Source of the DNA: Actinoallomurus vinaceus
GTDB taxonomy: Bacteria; Actinomycetota; Actinomycetes; Streptosporangiales; Streptosporangiaceae
DNA: 64,000 bases
Assembly (NCBI RefSeq): GCF_039542055.1
Contig: NZ_BAABHK010000006.1
Span: forward strand, 62,001 to 126,000
Direction: 5' to 3'
The notes under the pieces are model-generated. The model was not told where the DNA came from and ran no database searches. It saw nothing but the letters and a program-made list of their open reading frames with translations. Shown here piece after piece: positions 1 to 9,613 of this stretch; the stretch's first letter is position 1, and each line of letters opens with the position of its first letter. A program made the translations under genes and the position numbers.

Positions 1-200
1 CGTACCTGCAGTACAGCAAGTGGGTGGTCGGGGTGCTGCCGAGCGGCACCGGGTCCGACATCACCGTCGACGGCCCGTCGGCCGGTTACAGCCGCTACGC
101 CTCCCACGTCGGCGGGCACTGGCAGCGTCCGGGGAGCAGCGGCTGGAACCGGCGCGGCGGGGCGTCCTTCCGCGGCGGCGGCTCGGGATCGGGCAAGTGA
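1..200 (+). CDS. DUF4247-like protein, C-terminal end (5' truncated by window)
   Basis: Only the last 65 or so codons are present, read in the frame that ends at the TGA of 198-200. The tail is Gly/Ser/Arg-rich and ends FRGGGSGSGK, after a KWVVGVLPSG-type strand. This closely resembles the C-terminus I remember for DUF4247 proteins, which in actinomycetes sit just before DUF350 and spermidine-synthase-like genes, exactly as here. The next gene starts 10 nt after the stop, so it belongs to the same operon. Function unknown; a surface or lipoprotein role is usual for the family but cannot be checked without the N-terminus. Confidence 0.6.
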   Translation, partial: YLQYSKWVVGVLPSGTGSDITVDGPSAGYSRYASHVGGHWQRPGSSGWNRRGGASFRGGGSGSGK

Positions 201-210
201 GGAGCACCTG

Positions 211-636
211 ATGCATGACATCCTGCGCGAGATCGGCGCCACCGTGGCCTACGGCCTGATCGGGATCGGGCTGATGGCGCTGAGCTACCTGGCCGTGGAG
301 ATGACCACGCCGGGACGGCTGTCCCGCCAGATCTGGGAGGACCGCAACCGCGGCGCCGCGCTGCTGCTGTCGGTCCGGCTGCTCGGGATCGGCGCGATCG
401 TGACCGTCGCCATCGCCACCAGCGACGACAGCCTCGGCACCGGCCTGGCCGACACGGTGATCTTCGGCGTGCTCGGCGTGCTGCTGACGGTGCTCGCGTT
501 CTACCTGCTGGACATGGTCACCCCGGGCCGGCTCGGCGCGATCCTCGTGGACGAGACCAGCATCCATCCGGCCGGCTGGGTGGTCGCCGCCGCGGACCTG
601 GCCGTCGCGGGCGTGATCTGCGGCGCGGTGTCCTGA
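211..636 (+). CDS. DUF350 membrane protein (YjfL-like)
   Basis: A 141-residue integral membrane protein with about four hydrophobic segments (near residues 9-29, 47-67, 78-100 and 120-140). It shows the internal duplication typical of DUF350: an acidic residue followed by xxTPGRL occurs at about 31-37 and again at about 101-108, each after a helix. A GGAG ribosome site lies just upstream of the ATG. The stop overlaps the next start by one base (TGATG), so it is translationally coupled to the spermidine-synthase-like gene. The biochemical role of DUF350 is unknown; the recurrent link to DUF4247 and aminopropyltransferase-like proteins suggests a common membrane complex. Confidence 0.85.
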   Translation: MHDILREIGATVAYGLIGIGLMALSYLAVEMTTPGRLSRQIWEDRNRGAALLLSVRLLGIGAIVTVAIATSDDSLGTGLADTVIFGVLGVLLTVLAFYLLDMVTPGRLGAILVDETSIHPAGWVVAAADLAVAGVICGAVS

Positions 637-2171
637 TGCCCGTACGGGTCGCCCGGGCCCTGGTGTTCGCGGCGGTGTTCGTCTGCGCCGCCTGCGGGCT
701 GGTGTACGAGCTGGCCCTGGTCGCGCTGGGCAGCTACCTCATGGGCGACTCGGTCACCCAGGCGTCCATCGTCCTGTCGGACATGGTCTTCGCCATGGGC
801 GTCGGCGCGCTGGCCACCAAGCCGCTGCGGCGGTGGGCCGTCGAGGCGTTCGCCGTGGTCGAGGGCCTGCTGGCGCTGCTGGGCGGGCTGTCGGTGCTCG
901 GGCTGTACGCGGCGTTCGCCTGGCTCGACCTCTACGTCCCCGCGCTGATCGCGGTGGCGTTCGCGCTCGGCGCGCTCATCGGGGCGGAGATCCCGCTGCT
1001 GATGACCCTGCTGCAGCGGATCCGGCGGCAGGACGCCGGCAGCGCGGTCGCCGAGCTGTCCGCCGCCGACTACGTCGGCGCGCTGGTCGGCGGGCTGGCG
1101 TTCCCGTTCGTGCTGCTGCCGGTGTTCGGGCAGATCAAGGGGGCGCTGCTGGTCGGGGCGGTCAACGTGGTGGCGGGCACGGCCGTGGTGCTGTGGCTGT
1201 TCCGCCGGGAGGTGGGGCGCCTGGCGCGGGTGCTGCTGTGCGGCGCGATGGCCGTGGTCCTCACCGTCCTCGGGGTCACCTACGCTCTCGCCGACCGGTT
1301 CGAGGTGACCGCGCGGCAGGCGTTGTATCGGGACCCGATCGTCGTGTCGGAGCGGACGCCGTACCAGGAGATCGTGCTGACGCGAAAGGTGGCGCTGTCG
1401 GGCCGGCCCGACCTGCGGCTGTTCCTTAACGGCGACCTGCAGTTCTCCTCCGTGGACGAGTACCGCTACCACGAGTCGCTCGTGCACCCGCTGATGGCCG
1501 GGCCGCACGGCCGGGTGCTGATCCTGGGCGGCGGCGACGGCCTCGCCCTGCGCGAGGTGCTGCGGTACCGCGACGTCCGGTCGGCCACCCTGGTCGAGCT
1601 CGACCCGGCGATGCTCAAGTTGGCCAGGACCGACGGCTACCTGAGCGAGCTCAACCGCCATTCGTTCGCGGACCCGCGGGTCCGTGCGGTCACCTCCGAC
1701 GCCTTCTCCTGGCTGCGCCACAACACCGAGAAGTTCGACGCGGTCATCGTCGACATGCCCGACCCGGACGCCGTCTCCACCGCCAAGCTGTACTCGGAGG
1801 AGTTCTACGGAATGGTCCGGCGCACGCTGGCGCCCGGAGGCCGGGTGGTCGTGCAGTCGACCTCGCCGTTCTTCGCCGCCAAGTCGTTCTGGTGCATCGC
1901 CAAGACCATCCAGGCCTCCGGTTTCGGGATCCGCCCGTACCACGTGGACGTGCCGAGCTTCGGCGACTGGGGGTTCGTGCTCGCCGCCCCGGGGCCGCCG
2001 CCTCGCCTGGCGCTCTCCCCGGAGGTGCCGTCGCTGCGGTTCCTCGACGACGCGACGTTGCAGGCCGCCGGCAACTTCGCCAAGGACCTCCGCCGCGACG
2101 ACGTGAAGGTCAACACGCTGATGGACCCGGTGCTGGTGCGGTACGAGGATGAGGGCTGGCGCGACTATTGA
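636..2171 (+). CDS. Membrane-fused spermidine synthase-like protein
   Basis: 511 residues. The first ~220 form about seven hydrophobic helices, and the rest is a Rossmann-like polyamine aminopropyltransferase fold. The cofactor-binding loop ILGGGDGLALREVL lies near residues 294-307, followed by an acidic strand end (VELDP) and the VDMPDPD motif near 372, where the catalytic Asp of SpeE is expected. Classical spermidine synthases are about 280-300 residues, so this is the long membrane-anchored form. It may transfer an aminopropyl group from decarboxylated S-adenosylmethionine, but the true substrate of this membrane subfamily is not established. Last gene of the DUF4247-DUF350 operon. Confidence 0.85.
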   Translation: MPVRVARALVFAAVFVCAACGLVYELALVALGSYLMGDSVTQASIVLSDMVFAMGVGALATKPLRRWAVEAFAVVEGLLALLGGLSVLGLYAAFAWLDLYVPALIAVAFALGALIGAEIPLLMTLLQRIRRQDAGSAVAELSAADYVGALVGGLAFPFVLLPVFGQIKGALLVGAVNVVAGTAVVLWLFRREVGRLARVLLCGAMAVVLTVLGVTYALADRFEVTARQALYRDPIVVSERTPYQEIVLTRKVALSGRPDLRLFLNGDLQFSSVDEYRYHESLVHPLMAGPHGRVLILGGGDGLALREVLRYRDVRSATLVELDPAMLKLARTDGYLSELNRHSFADPRVRAVTSDAFSWLRHNTEKFDAVIVDMPDPDAVSTAKLYSEEFYGMVRRTLAPGGRVVVQSTSPFFAAKSFWCIAKTIQASGFGIRPYHVDVPSFGDWGFVLAAPGPPPRLALSPEVPSLRFLDDATLQAAGNFAKDLRRDDVKVNTLMDPVLVRYEDEGWRDY

Positions 2172-2195
2172 CGCGCTCGCGGCCGCGCGGCTGCC

Positions 2196-2939
2196 ATGAT
2201 GGCCCGCATGCGTCAGGACGAGGGCATGCTCATGGAGGGGCCGCAGGAGGCCGAAGGGGAGACGCCCGGGGCGACGGGTCCGGACTACGACATCGAACAG
2301 CGGCTGATCGCGGCCGGGGCCGCGCGCGTCGCCGGGGTCGACGAGGTCGGCCGGGGCGCGTGGGCCGGGCCGGTCGTCGTGTGCGCGGCCGTCACCGACC
2401 TGGGCACGCCGCCCGCCGGGCTGACCGACTCGAAGATGCTCACCGCCCGCCGCCGTGAGCGGATCGCCGGGGAGCTACGGGGCTGGGTGTCCGCGTACGC
2501 CTTCGGCGCGGCGAGCCCCGAGGAGATCGACGAGGTCGGGATGACGGAGGCGCTGCGGCGCGCGGCCGTACGGGCCCTGGAGGCGCTGCCGGACCGCCCC
2601 GACGCGATCATCCTCGACGGCAAGCACGACTACCTCGGCGGGGGCCGTACGTGGCCGGTGCGCACCGAGATCAAGGCCGACCTGCGGTCGGTGACCGTGG
2701 CGGCCGCGTCCGTCCTGGCCAAGGTGTACCGCGACACGCTGATGGCCGAACTCGGGTACGAGGAGTACGGCTTCGCCGCCAACGCCGGCTACCCGTCACC
2801 GGTCCACCAGGAGGCGCTGCGCCGGCTCGGCCCGACGCCGCACCACCGGCTGTCCTGGTCCTACCTCGACGATCTGCCGCAGTGGCGGCACCTCAAGAAG
2901 CACCGCCCGGACATCGAGGGCCAGCTCTCCCTCATCTGA
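2196..2939 (+). CDS. rnhB: Ribonuclease HII
   Basis: 247 residues. RNase HII hydrolyses the RNA strand of RNA-DNA hybrids and starts removal of single ribonucleotides from DNA, using two metal ions. The signature AGVDEVGRGAWAGPVV puts the catalytic Asp-Glu at about D49/E50, with the other acidic residues at about D141 (LDGKHDY) and D180 (VYRDTL). The C-terminal sequence IEGQLSLI is typical of actinomycete RnhB. Several in-frame ATGs (2196, 2208, 2226, 2232) make the start uncertain by up to 12 codons; the first ~35 residues are poorly conserved and acidic. It is convergent with the response regulator, with only 7 bases between the stops and no obvious terminator. Confidence 0.95.
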   Translation: MMARMRQDEGMLMEGPQEAEGETPGATGPDYDIEQRLIAAGAARVAGVDEVGRGAWAGPVVVCAAVTDLGTPPAGLTDSKMLTARRRERIAGELRGWVSAYAFGAASPEEIDEVGMTEALRRAAVRALEALPDRPDAIILDGKHDYLGGGRTWPVRTEIKADLRSVTVAAASVLAKVYRDTLMAELGYEEYGFAANAGYPSPVHQEALRRLGPTPHHRLSWSYLDDLPQWRHLKKHRPDIEGQLSLI

Positions 2940-2946
2940 TCGTGCG

Positions 2947-3548
2947 TCACAGCCAGCCGTTGTGGCGGGCGGCCCGTACGGCCTCGATGCGGTTGCGGGC
3001 GCCGGTCTTGCCGATCGCCGCGGACAGGTAGTTGCGGACGGTGCTCTCGGACAGGTGGAGACGCCCGGCGATGTCGGCGATGGTGGACCCGTCCGCGGCG
3101 GCGGACAGCACGTCGCACTCGCGTGCGGTCAGCGGGCTGGGGCCCGCGCTCAGCGCGGCGGTGGCCAGCTCGGGGTCGACCACGCGTTCGCCCGCGAGGA
3201 CCCGGCGGATCGCCGCCGACAGGTCCTCGACCGGTCCGTCCTTGACGAGGAAGCCGCTCGCGCCCGCCTCCATCGCGCGCCGCAGGTAGCCCGGCCGGCC
3301 GAACGTCGTGACGATGAGGATCTTGCAGTTCGGCAGCTCGGCGTGCAGGTCGGCGGCGGCGTCGAGGCCGCTGCGCCCCGGCATCTCGATGTCGAGGACG
3401 GCGACGTCGGGCCGCAGCTCGAGCGCCGTGGGGACGATCTGATCGCCGGCGGAGACCTGGCCGACGACCTCGAAGTCGTCCTCCAGGTTCAGGAGGAGGG
3501 CCAGCGCGCCGCGCATCATGCCCTGGTCCTCCGCGAGCAGCACCTTGA

Positions 3549-3552
<4 letters not shown>
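2947..3552 (-). CDS. LuxR/NarL-type response regulator (DesR-like)
   Basis: 201 residues. An N-terminal receiver domain (about 1-120) has acidic residues near 8-9, the phospho-accepting D54 in VLDIEMPG and a conserved Lys in LVKDG. A C-terminal LuxR-type helix-turn-helix (about 138-200, LTARECDVL...SESTVRNYLSAAIGK) follows. The start is taken as the TTG at 3552, because AAGGAGA stands 8 nt upstream and the TTGA overlap with the kinase stop is classic coupling. The longer reading through the kinase gene is out of frame with it and is discarded. Output gene of the adjacent DesK-like kinase; its target genes are not evident here. Confidence 0.92.
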
Positions 3553-4751
<1,199 letters not shown>

Positions 4752-5070
4752 GCGCCCGCCCCGCCCCGTCGTCTCGCCTCGTCGCGCGGGCCTCGTCCGC
4801 CCGCGGACCCACACTCTAAGGCGGGGGCTGCGGGACGTGCAGATGCATCCGTCCCGGTGTCCGGTGGGACAAATGTCGTGGAACGTACGGCGTCGGTTCC
4901 GTGACCGCAGATCGCCGCTCAGCCGCTTTGAGCCGAGAGTCCCAAGCAGCCGGTGCCGGTTAGGTCTGCAGACCCTTCCGTGGCCCGTGCCGCCCTCGCC
5001 ATAGTCGACCCGCTCGATGCCGCGCAGGCTCATCGCCGCGCGATTCCCTCGTAAGAATCAAGAGGTCACC
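4752..5070. other. Divergent intergenic region between kinase and secreted-protein genes
   Basis: About 320 bases with no supported gene. It must hold the promoters of both the kinase (leftward) and the secreted protein (rightward). A short palindrome, TGTCC-GGTG-GGACA, lies at 4858-4871 and could bind the response regulator. On the leftward strand TAGAGT near 4814-4819 is a possible -10 hexamer without a clear -35. None of these is more than suggestive. Confidence 0.4.
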
Positions 5071-5484
5071 ATGTATCGCCGAATCGCCCTCGTCGCCGTG
5101 TTGGGCGTCGCCGCCGCCGGTCTCACCGCGGCCCCGGCCTCCGCCGCCAAAGCCGCCTGCAAGAACAGCTACTGCGAATACGAGATCCAGACGCTTTTCT
5201 GGGAGAAGACGGAGAGCAAGGACACCAAGTACGCCTCGGCGAAGTTCATCACGCGTCGTGCGGGGAAGGTCCAGGTCGATCTGACCTACAAGCACCGCAA
5301 TCACGCCGTCGGCGTACGGCTCGTCACCTGCGGGAAGAAGAGCGCGCTGACCGGCTGGCGGCAACTCAACGCCTACAACCACTACTTCAAATTCGACAAG
5401 AGCGTGAAGAAGGGCACCTGCTTCCGCGTCCAGGCGGGTCGCTCGGACGCCGGGACGATCAACGGCACCCTCCACCTTCCCTGA
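5071..5484 (+). CDS. Small secreted protein of unknown function
   Basis: 137 residues. The N-terminus is a clear Sec signal peptide: MYRR, a hydrophobic run rich in Ala/Val/Leu, then APASA with cleavage expected after about residue 26. The mature part is about 110 residues with four or five Cys (CKNSYCEY near the start, TCGKK and GTCF later), so disulphides are likely, and is rich in Lys and aromatic residues. The ATG at 5071 is preferred to an in-frame upstream codon at 5017 because AGAGGT precedes it and the signal peptide starts there. I do not recognise a family. It is divergent from the sensor kinase and might be part of its regulon. Confidence 0.75.
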   Translation: MYRRIALVAVLGVAAAGLTAAPASAAKAACKNSYCEYEIQTLFWEKTESKDTKYASAKFITRRAGKVQVDLTYKHRNHAVGVRLVTCGKKSALTGWRQLNAYNHYFKFDKSVKKGTCFRVQAGRSDAGTINGTLHLP

Positions 5485-5560
5485 CCGATCTTCAGGCCGA
5501 CCCGTGAGATCGTGATCAACATCTGGAGCGGCGGGCCGGAAAGCTGATAGACCCGTTCGT

Positions 5561-6268
5561 GTGAACTGGATGCGAGCCCACCTCGACCGTGTCGAGCGGC
5601 ACAACGCCGAGGCCCTGAATCGTGCCTGCGGCCTGATCCTCGACACGGTCACAGGCGGCGGCCTGCTCTACCTCGGCGGGTCGGGCCATTCGCTGGGGAT
5701 GGTCCTCGAGGGGTTCTTCCGCGCCGGCGGACTGGCGTGCGTGTACCCGCTGTACCGGCCGGAGATCTCCCCGCTGCACGGGGCCTGGCCCGCCACGCAG
5801 GCCGAACGCCGTTCCGGCATGGCCGCTCCCGTCCTGGAGGCCGCGGCGCCCCGGCGGGGCGACCTGGTGATGATCTTCTCCAACAGCGGCGCGAACCCCT
5901 ACCCGGTCGAGCTGGCGATGGCGGCGAAGTCGTACGGCCTGCCGGTCATCGCGGTGGCGTCCGGCCCGTCGATGGAGATCGCCCCGGCGCGGGCGGGCGT
6001 GAAGCTCGGCGAGGTCGCGGACCTGGTGCTCGACACCCTGGCGCCGCCCGGTGACGTGTCCCATCCCCCCGACGCCCCGCGTACGGCGGCGCTGTCGTCG
6101 CTGTCCTCCGTTTACCTGTGGAATCTCCTCCTCGCCTGCATGTCCGATCGTGCCGAATTGCCGCTGTGGGTGAGTGCCAACGTCCCTGGGGGAGATGAAC
6201 GCAATGCGGAACTGCTGGCCCGCTACTCGGAACGCGTGCCCGTACTAAGAACGTCGGTTATGGGGTAG
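5561..6268 (+). CDS. SIS-domain sugar isomerase-like protein
   Basis: 235 residues. SIS domains bind phosphosugars in isomerases and regulators. Visible signatures are the phosphate-binding GGSGHS turn at about 39-44 and IFSNSGANPYPVELA near residue 105, which matches the SxSGxNP loop of this subfamily (sugar isomerase domain proteins, often linked to N-acetylglucosamine or heptose metabolism). The GTG at 5561 or the ATG three codons on (5570) could start it; neither has a strong ribosome site. It stands alone between the secreted protein and an endonuclease-like gene, so its substrate cannot be inferred. Confidence 0.8.
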   Translation: MNWMRAHLDRVERHNAEALNRACGLILDTVTGGGLLYLGGSGHSLGMVLEGFFRAGGLACVYPLYRPEISPLHGAWPATQAERRSGMAAPVLEAAAPRRGDLVMIFSNSGANPYPVELAMAAKSYGLPVIAVASGPSMEIAPARAGVKLGEVADLVLDTLAPPGDVSHPPDAPRTAALSSLSSVYLWNLLLACMSDRAELPLWVSANVPGGDERNAELLARYSERVPVLRTSVMG

Positions 6269-6295
6269 AGACCTGACCTACTTGGAGGTGGCGTC

Positions 6296-6928
6296 ATGGA
6301 CAAGACGGTCAAGGCGTTGCTGTCGGAGGCCGGGCGAACCTTCGCCGAAGAGGCCGGGATTGAGCTGAAGGACACGCCGGCCGCGCTGTTCAAGCTCCTG
6401 GTCCTCGCCAACCTGCTGAGCACCCGGATCGGCGCGGACATCGCGGTCGCCGCGGCGCGGGAGCTGTTCGAGGCGGGCGGAGGGACGCCGCGCGGCCTGG
6501 CGAAGCTCACCTGGCAGCAGCGCGTCGACGCGCTCGACCGCGCACACTACGTCCGGTACGACGAGAGCACCTCCAGCCGTCTCGGGGACATGGCCGAGCA
6601 GGTCCTCGAGGAGTACGACGGTGACCTGCGGAAGCTGCCGCTCAAGGCCGAGCGCGACATCGGCCACGCGAAGGAACTGCTGGAGGAGTTCCCCGGCATC
6701 GGCCCGGTGGGGTCGGACATCTTCTGCCGTGAGGCGCAGGCCGTATGGCCGTGGCTGCGCCCGTACCTCGACGACCTGACGGTGAAGGGGGCCGAGCGCG
6801 TCGGCCTGCCGACCGATCCCAAGCGCCTGGCCGACCTGGTCAAGGAGCGCGACCTTGCGCAGCTGGCGGCCGCTCTCGTCCGCGTGGCGAAGGACAAGAA
6901 GCTCGCCGATCAGGTGGCGAAGGGATAG
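6296..6928 (+). CDS. Endonuclease III-like HhH protein
   Basis: 210 residues with a near-perfect GGAGG ribosome site before the ATG. The helix-hairpin-helix lies near residues 126-145 (LLEEFPGIGPVGSDIFCREA) and the overall helical layout is that of the HhH-GPD DNA glycosylase superfamily. The four-Cys iron-sulphur loop of true endonuclease III is absent, and I cannot see the catalytic Lys of the bifunctional enzymes at its usual place after the hairpin. It may be a monofunctional or non-catalytic relative. A second HhH repair protein lies far downstream in the window (58637-59209). Confidence 0.7.
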   Translation: MDKTVKALLSEAGRTFAEEAGIELKDTPAALFKLLVLANLLSTRIGADIAVAAARELFEAGGGTPRGLAKLTWQQRVDALDRAHYVRYDESTSSRLGDMAEQVLEEYDGDLRKLPLKAERDIGHAKELLEEFPGIGPVGSDIFCREAQAVWPWLRPYLDDLTVKGAERVGLPTDPKRLADLVKERDLAQLAAALVRVAKDKKLADQVAKG

Positions 6929-7113
6929 TGAGGAGCCATCGGCGTCCGGCCGGGATCTGCCGCCCGGCCGGCCGGTCGGCGTCGGCCGGGGAGGGCGTGT
7001 CAGAGGCGTTGCCACTGTCCGATAACGGTCTTGATAGGGACGCGCCACGCAATGGGATCTGCCATTCGGTGCCCAAGCTGCGCTATACACGTGCTCAGGC
7101 ATGAGGGAGAGCG

Positions 7114-9459
7114 ATGCGACCGTTCGGCAGATCCCGATCGCGCCCTCCGGTGGCGCGTGATCTGTTCGAACGTGCCCGCTGGCGGTATTTCAGGATTCAG
7201 CCGGGTTTGCGGAGACTGACGTTTCTGCTGTTGGTGGTGGGATCGGCGGCCGTCGCGATCGTCGCGAACCTGCCCTTGCTCACCACCGTCGTCTTCACGG
7301 CCACGCTGCTGCTCGTCATCGACTTCACCCTGCGCTCGCCGAGCGGCATGGCCACCGCCTTCGTCGTCGCCTGCTGGCTGGCGGCCGTGATCCCACTCAG
7401 CCGCCTCTACCCGGCCGGCGGGCACGAGGCCGTCTTCCTCGGGGCGCTGGCGCTGCCGGTCGCCTTCCTCGCGCACCGCGTCCACGCGTACGCGCCGTGG
7501 CGTACCGCGGCCCTGTCCCTCGGCCTGGCCGGGATCGTGGCCGCCGCGCTCGCCAACCCGCTGCCCCGGCTGAACGCCGCGCCCGCGTGGGCCGCGGCGC
7601 TGGCCGTCCTCGCGTACCGCTGGTGGCAGGTGCGCCGCATCGTCCCCGCCGAGGCGTACGACACCGGCTGGGCCCAGGAGGACTACGCCGAGGAGGACGA
7701 GTACGCCCCGCCCGCCCAGGCCCGCGCGGCCGACGACGTCCCGGAGATCTCGGTCGACGAGGCGTTCGCCGAGCTGGAGGCCATGATCGGCCTGGAGCCG
7801 GTGAAGCGGCAGGTCCGTTCGATCGCCGCTTCGATCGAGGCGGCCCGGATGCGCGCCGCGGCGGGCTTCCCCACCGAGAAGCCGATGCGGCACTTCGTGT
7901 TCGTCGGGCCGTCCGGCACCGGCAAGACGACGGTCGCCCGGGCCGTCGCGCGGATCTTCTACGCCTTCGGGCTGCTGCCGACCCCGCAGGTCGTCGAGGT
8001 GCAGCGCGCCGACCTGGTGGGGGAGTACCTCGGTGCCACCGCGATCAAGACCAACGAGGTCGTGGACCGCTCCCTCGGCGGCGTCCTGTTCGTCGACGAG
8101 GCGTACTCCCTGGTCAACACCGGCGACGGCCAGCCCGACCGCTTCGGCAGCGAGGCCGTCCAGACGCTCCTCAAACGCGCCGAGGACGACCGCGACAACC
8201 TCGTGATCATCCTGGCCGGCTACGAGGAGGAGATGGAGGGCTTCCTCGCGTCCAACCCGGGCCTGGCCTCGCGGTTCGGGACGCGCGTGAAGTTCCCCGC
8301 GTACCAGCCCGCCGAGCTGCTGAGGATCGCCGACTACCACACCGGGCTGCGCGGCGACCGCCTCGGCCTCGACGCCGGGCCGTGCCTGCGGCTGAAGTTC
8401 GAGGAGGTCTCGCGGCGCGGCATCATCGACGAGCTGGGCAACGGCCGCTTCGTGCGCTCCCTGGTCGAGTCCGCGGCCCGCGCCCGCGACGTCCGGATCG
8501 TCCACGCCCGAGCCGAGCCCACACCGGACGAGCTCGTCACGATCGACGCCGTCGACGTCGAGATCGCCTTCGCGGAGCTCACCGAGCGCTACCGCGGCTA
8601 CGCCGAGACCCCGACCATCGAAGAGGCGCTCGCCGACCTGGACGCGATGATCGGCCTGGAGCCGGTGAAACAGCAGGTCCGCGCGATCGCCGCGCAGCTG
8701 CAGGTCGCGCAGCTGCGCGAGGAGCAGGGCCTGCGCACCCACCCGCCGATGCGGCACTTCGTCTTCGCCGGCCCACCCGGCACCGGCAAGACGACCGTCG
8801 CGCGCGTGCTCGGCCGCGTCTTCGCCGCGCTCGGCCTGCTGGCCCGGCCCGAGGTCGTCGAGACCCAGCGCGCCGACCTCGTCGGCGAACACCTCGGATC
8901 GACGGCGATCAAGACCAACAAGGTGATCGACTCGGCGCTCGGCGGGGTGCTGTTCATCGACGAGGCCTACTCCCTCGTCAACCCCGGGTACGCCGGCGGC
9001 GACGCGTTCGGCGCCGAGGCCGTGCAGACCCTGCTGAAACGCGCCGAGGACGACCGTGAGCGCCTCGTGATCATCCTCGCGGGCTACGACGAGGACATGG
9101 ACCGGTTCCTGCGCTCCAACCCGGGCCTGGCGTCCCGTTTCTCCGAACGCGTCGCGTTCCCCTCCTACGGCCCCGACGAGCTGCTGGAGATCGCCCTCGC
9201 GCTGGCCGTGAAGGGCGGTGACACCTGGGAGGAGGGCGCCCTGGACGACCTCGCGGGCATCTTCCAGCGCGTCTGCGGCCTCGGCCAGATCGGCGAGCTC
9301 GGCAACGGCCGCTTCGTACGCTCGGTGTACGAGAAGGCCTGCGGCTTCCGGGACCTGCGCGTCGCCGAACTCGGCGCGGACGTCACCACCGCCGACCTGA
9401 CCACCCTGACGACCGAGGACGTCCGGTCCGCCTACACCGAACTGGCCCGCCGCCACTGA
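7114..9459 (+). CDS. Membrane-anchored tandem AAA+ ATPase (CbxX/CfxQ type)
   Basis: 781 residues. The first ~185 carry five or six hydrophobic helices, then come two complete AAA+ modules of the CbxX/CfxQ/EccA type. Walker A is GPSGTGKTT at about 265-273 and GPPGTGKTT at about 553-561. Each Walker B region reads GGVLF(V/I)DEAYSLV, and both have the family motifs ADLVGE(Y/H)LG and IILAGYEEEM or IILAGYDEDM. Both nucleotide sites look intact, so it is probably an active hexameric remodelling enzyme tethered to the membrane. GAGGGA precedes the ATG. The partner substrate is unknown; no ESX gene is adjacent. A near-identical copy of its last 87 bases lies 840 bp downstream. Confidence 0.88.
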   Translation: MRPFGRSRSRPPVARDLFERARWRYFRIQPGLRRLTFLLLVVGSAAVAIVANLPLLTTVVFTATLLLVIDFTLRSPSGMATAFVVACWLAAVIPLSRLYPAGGHEAVFLGALALPVAFLAHRVHAYAPWRTAALSLGLAGIVAAALANPLPRLNAAPAWAAALAVLAYRWWQVRRIVPAEAYDTGWAQEDYAEEDEYAPPAQARAADDVPEISVDEAFAELEAMIGLEPVKRQVRSIAASIEAARMRAAAGFPTEKPMRHFVFVGPSGTGKTTVARAVARIFYAFGLLPTPQVVEVQRADLVGEYLGATAIKTNEVVDRSLGGVLFVDEAYSLVNTGDGQPDRFGSEAVQTLLKRAEDDRDNLVIILAGYEEEMEGFLASNPGLASRFGTRVKFPAYQPAELLRIADYHTGLRGDRLGLDAGPCLRLKFEEVSRRGIIDELGNGRFVRSLVESAARARDVRIVHARAEPTPDELVTIDAVDVEIAFAELTERYRGYAETPTIEEALADLDAMIGLEPVKQQVRAIAAQLQVAQLREEQGLRTHPPMRHFVFAGPPGTGKTTVARVLGRVFAALGLLARPEVVETQRADLVGEHLGSTAIKTNKVIDSALGGVLFIDEAYSLVNPGYAGGDAFGAEAVQTLLKRAEDDRERLVIILAGYDEDMDRFLRSNPGLASRFSERVAFPSYGPDELLEIALALAVKGGDTWEEGALDDLAGIFQRVCGLGQIGELGNGRFVRSVYEKACGFRDLRVAELGADVTTADLTTLTTEDVRSAYTELARRH

Positions 9460-9460
9460 C
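9373..9460 (+). repeat. Direct repeat, original copy (3' end of AAA+ gene)
   Basis: The last 87 bases of the double AAA+ gene through its stop recur at 10214-10302 with about four substitutions and one 2-nt insertion. Confidence 0.85.
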
Positions 9461-9546
9461 CGTCGGCAAGGGGGCCCATACCTCAAGCGTCTTCGCCGAC
9501 GCCCAACTGGTGCCGCATCGCGGCCGAATCGAGCACGAGCATAACC

Positions 9547-9558
9547 GGGGAACTCCCC
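9547..9558. promoter_or_regulatory. Weaker second copy of the TetR-type operator core
   Basis: GGGG-AACT-CCCC lies 38 bases (centre to centre) before the perfect palindrome at 9580-9601 and shares its GGGGA/TCCCC core. It could be a second, lower-affinity site of the same repressor. Confidence 0.35.
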
Positions 9559-9579
9559 AATTAATCTGCTCCGGTACTT

Positions 9580-9601
9580 TAATCGGGGATGTCCCCGATT
9601 A
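9580..9601. promoter_or_regulatory. Perfect palindrome, probable autoregulatory TetR operator
   Basis: Two perfect 10-bp arms (TAATCGGGGA and its complement) flank a TG centre. The right arm ends one base before the AAGGAGG ribosome site of the tetR gene at 9614, so bound repressor would block its own transcription. Confidence 0.75.
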
Positions 9602-9613
9602 GCAAGGAGGACC

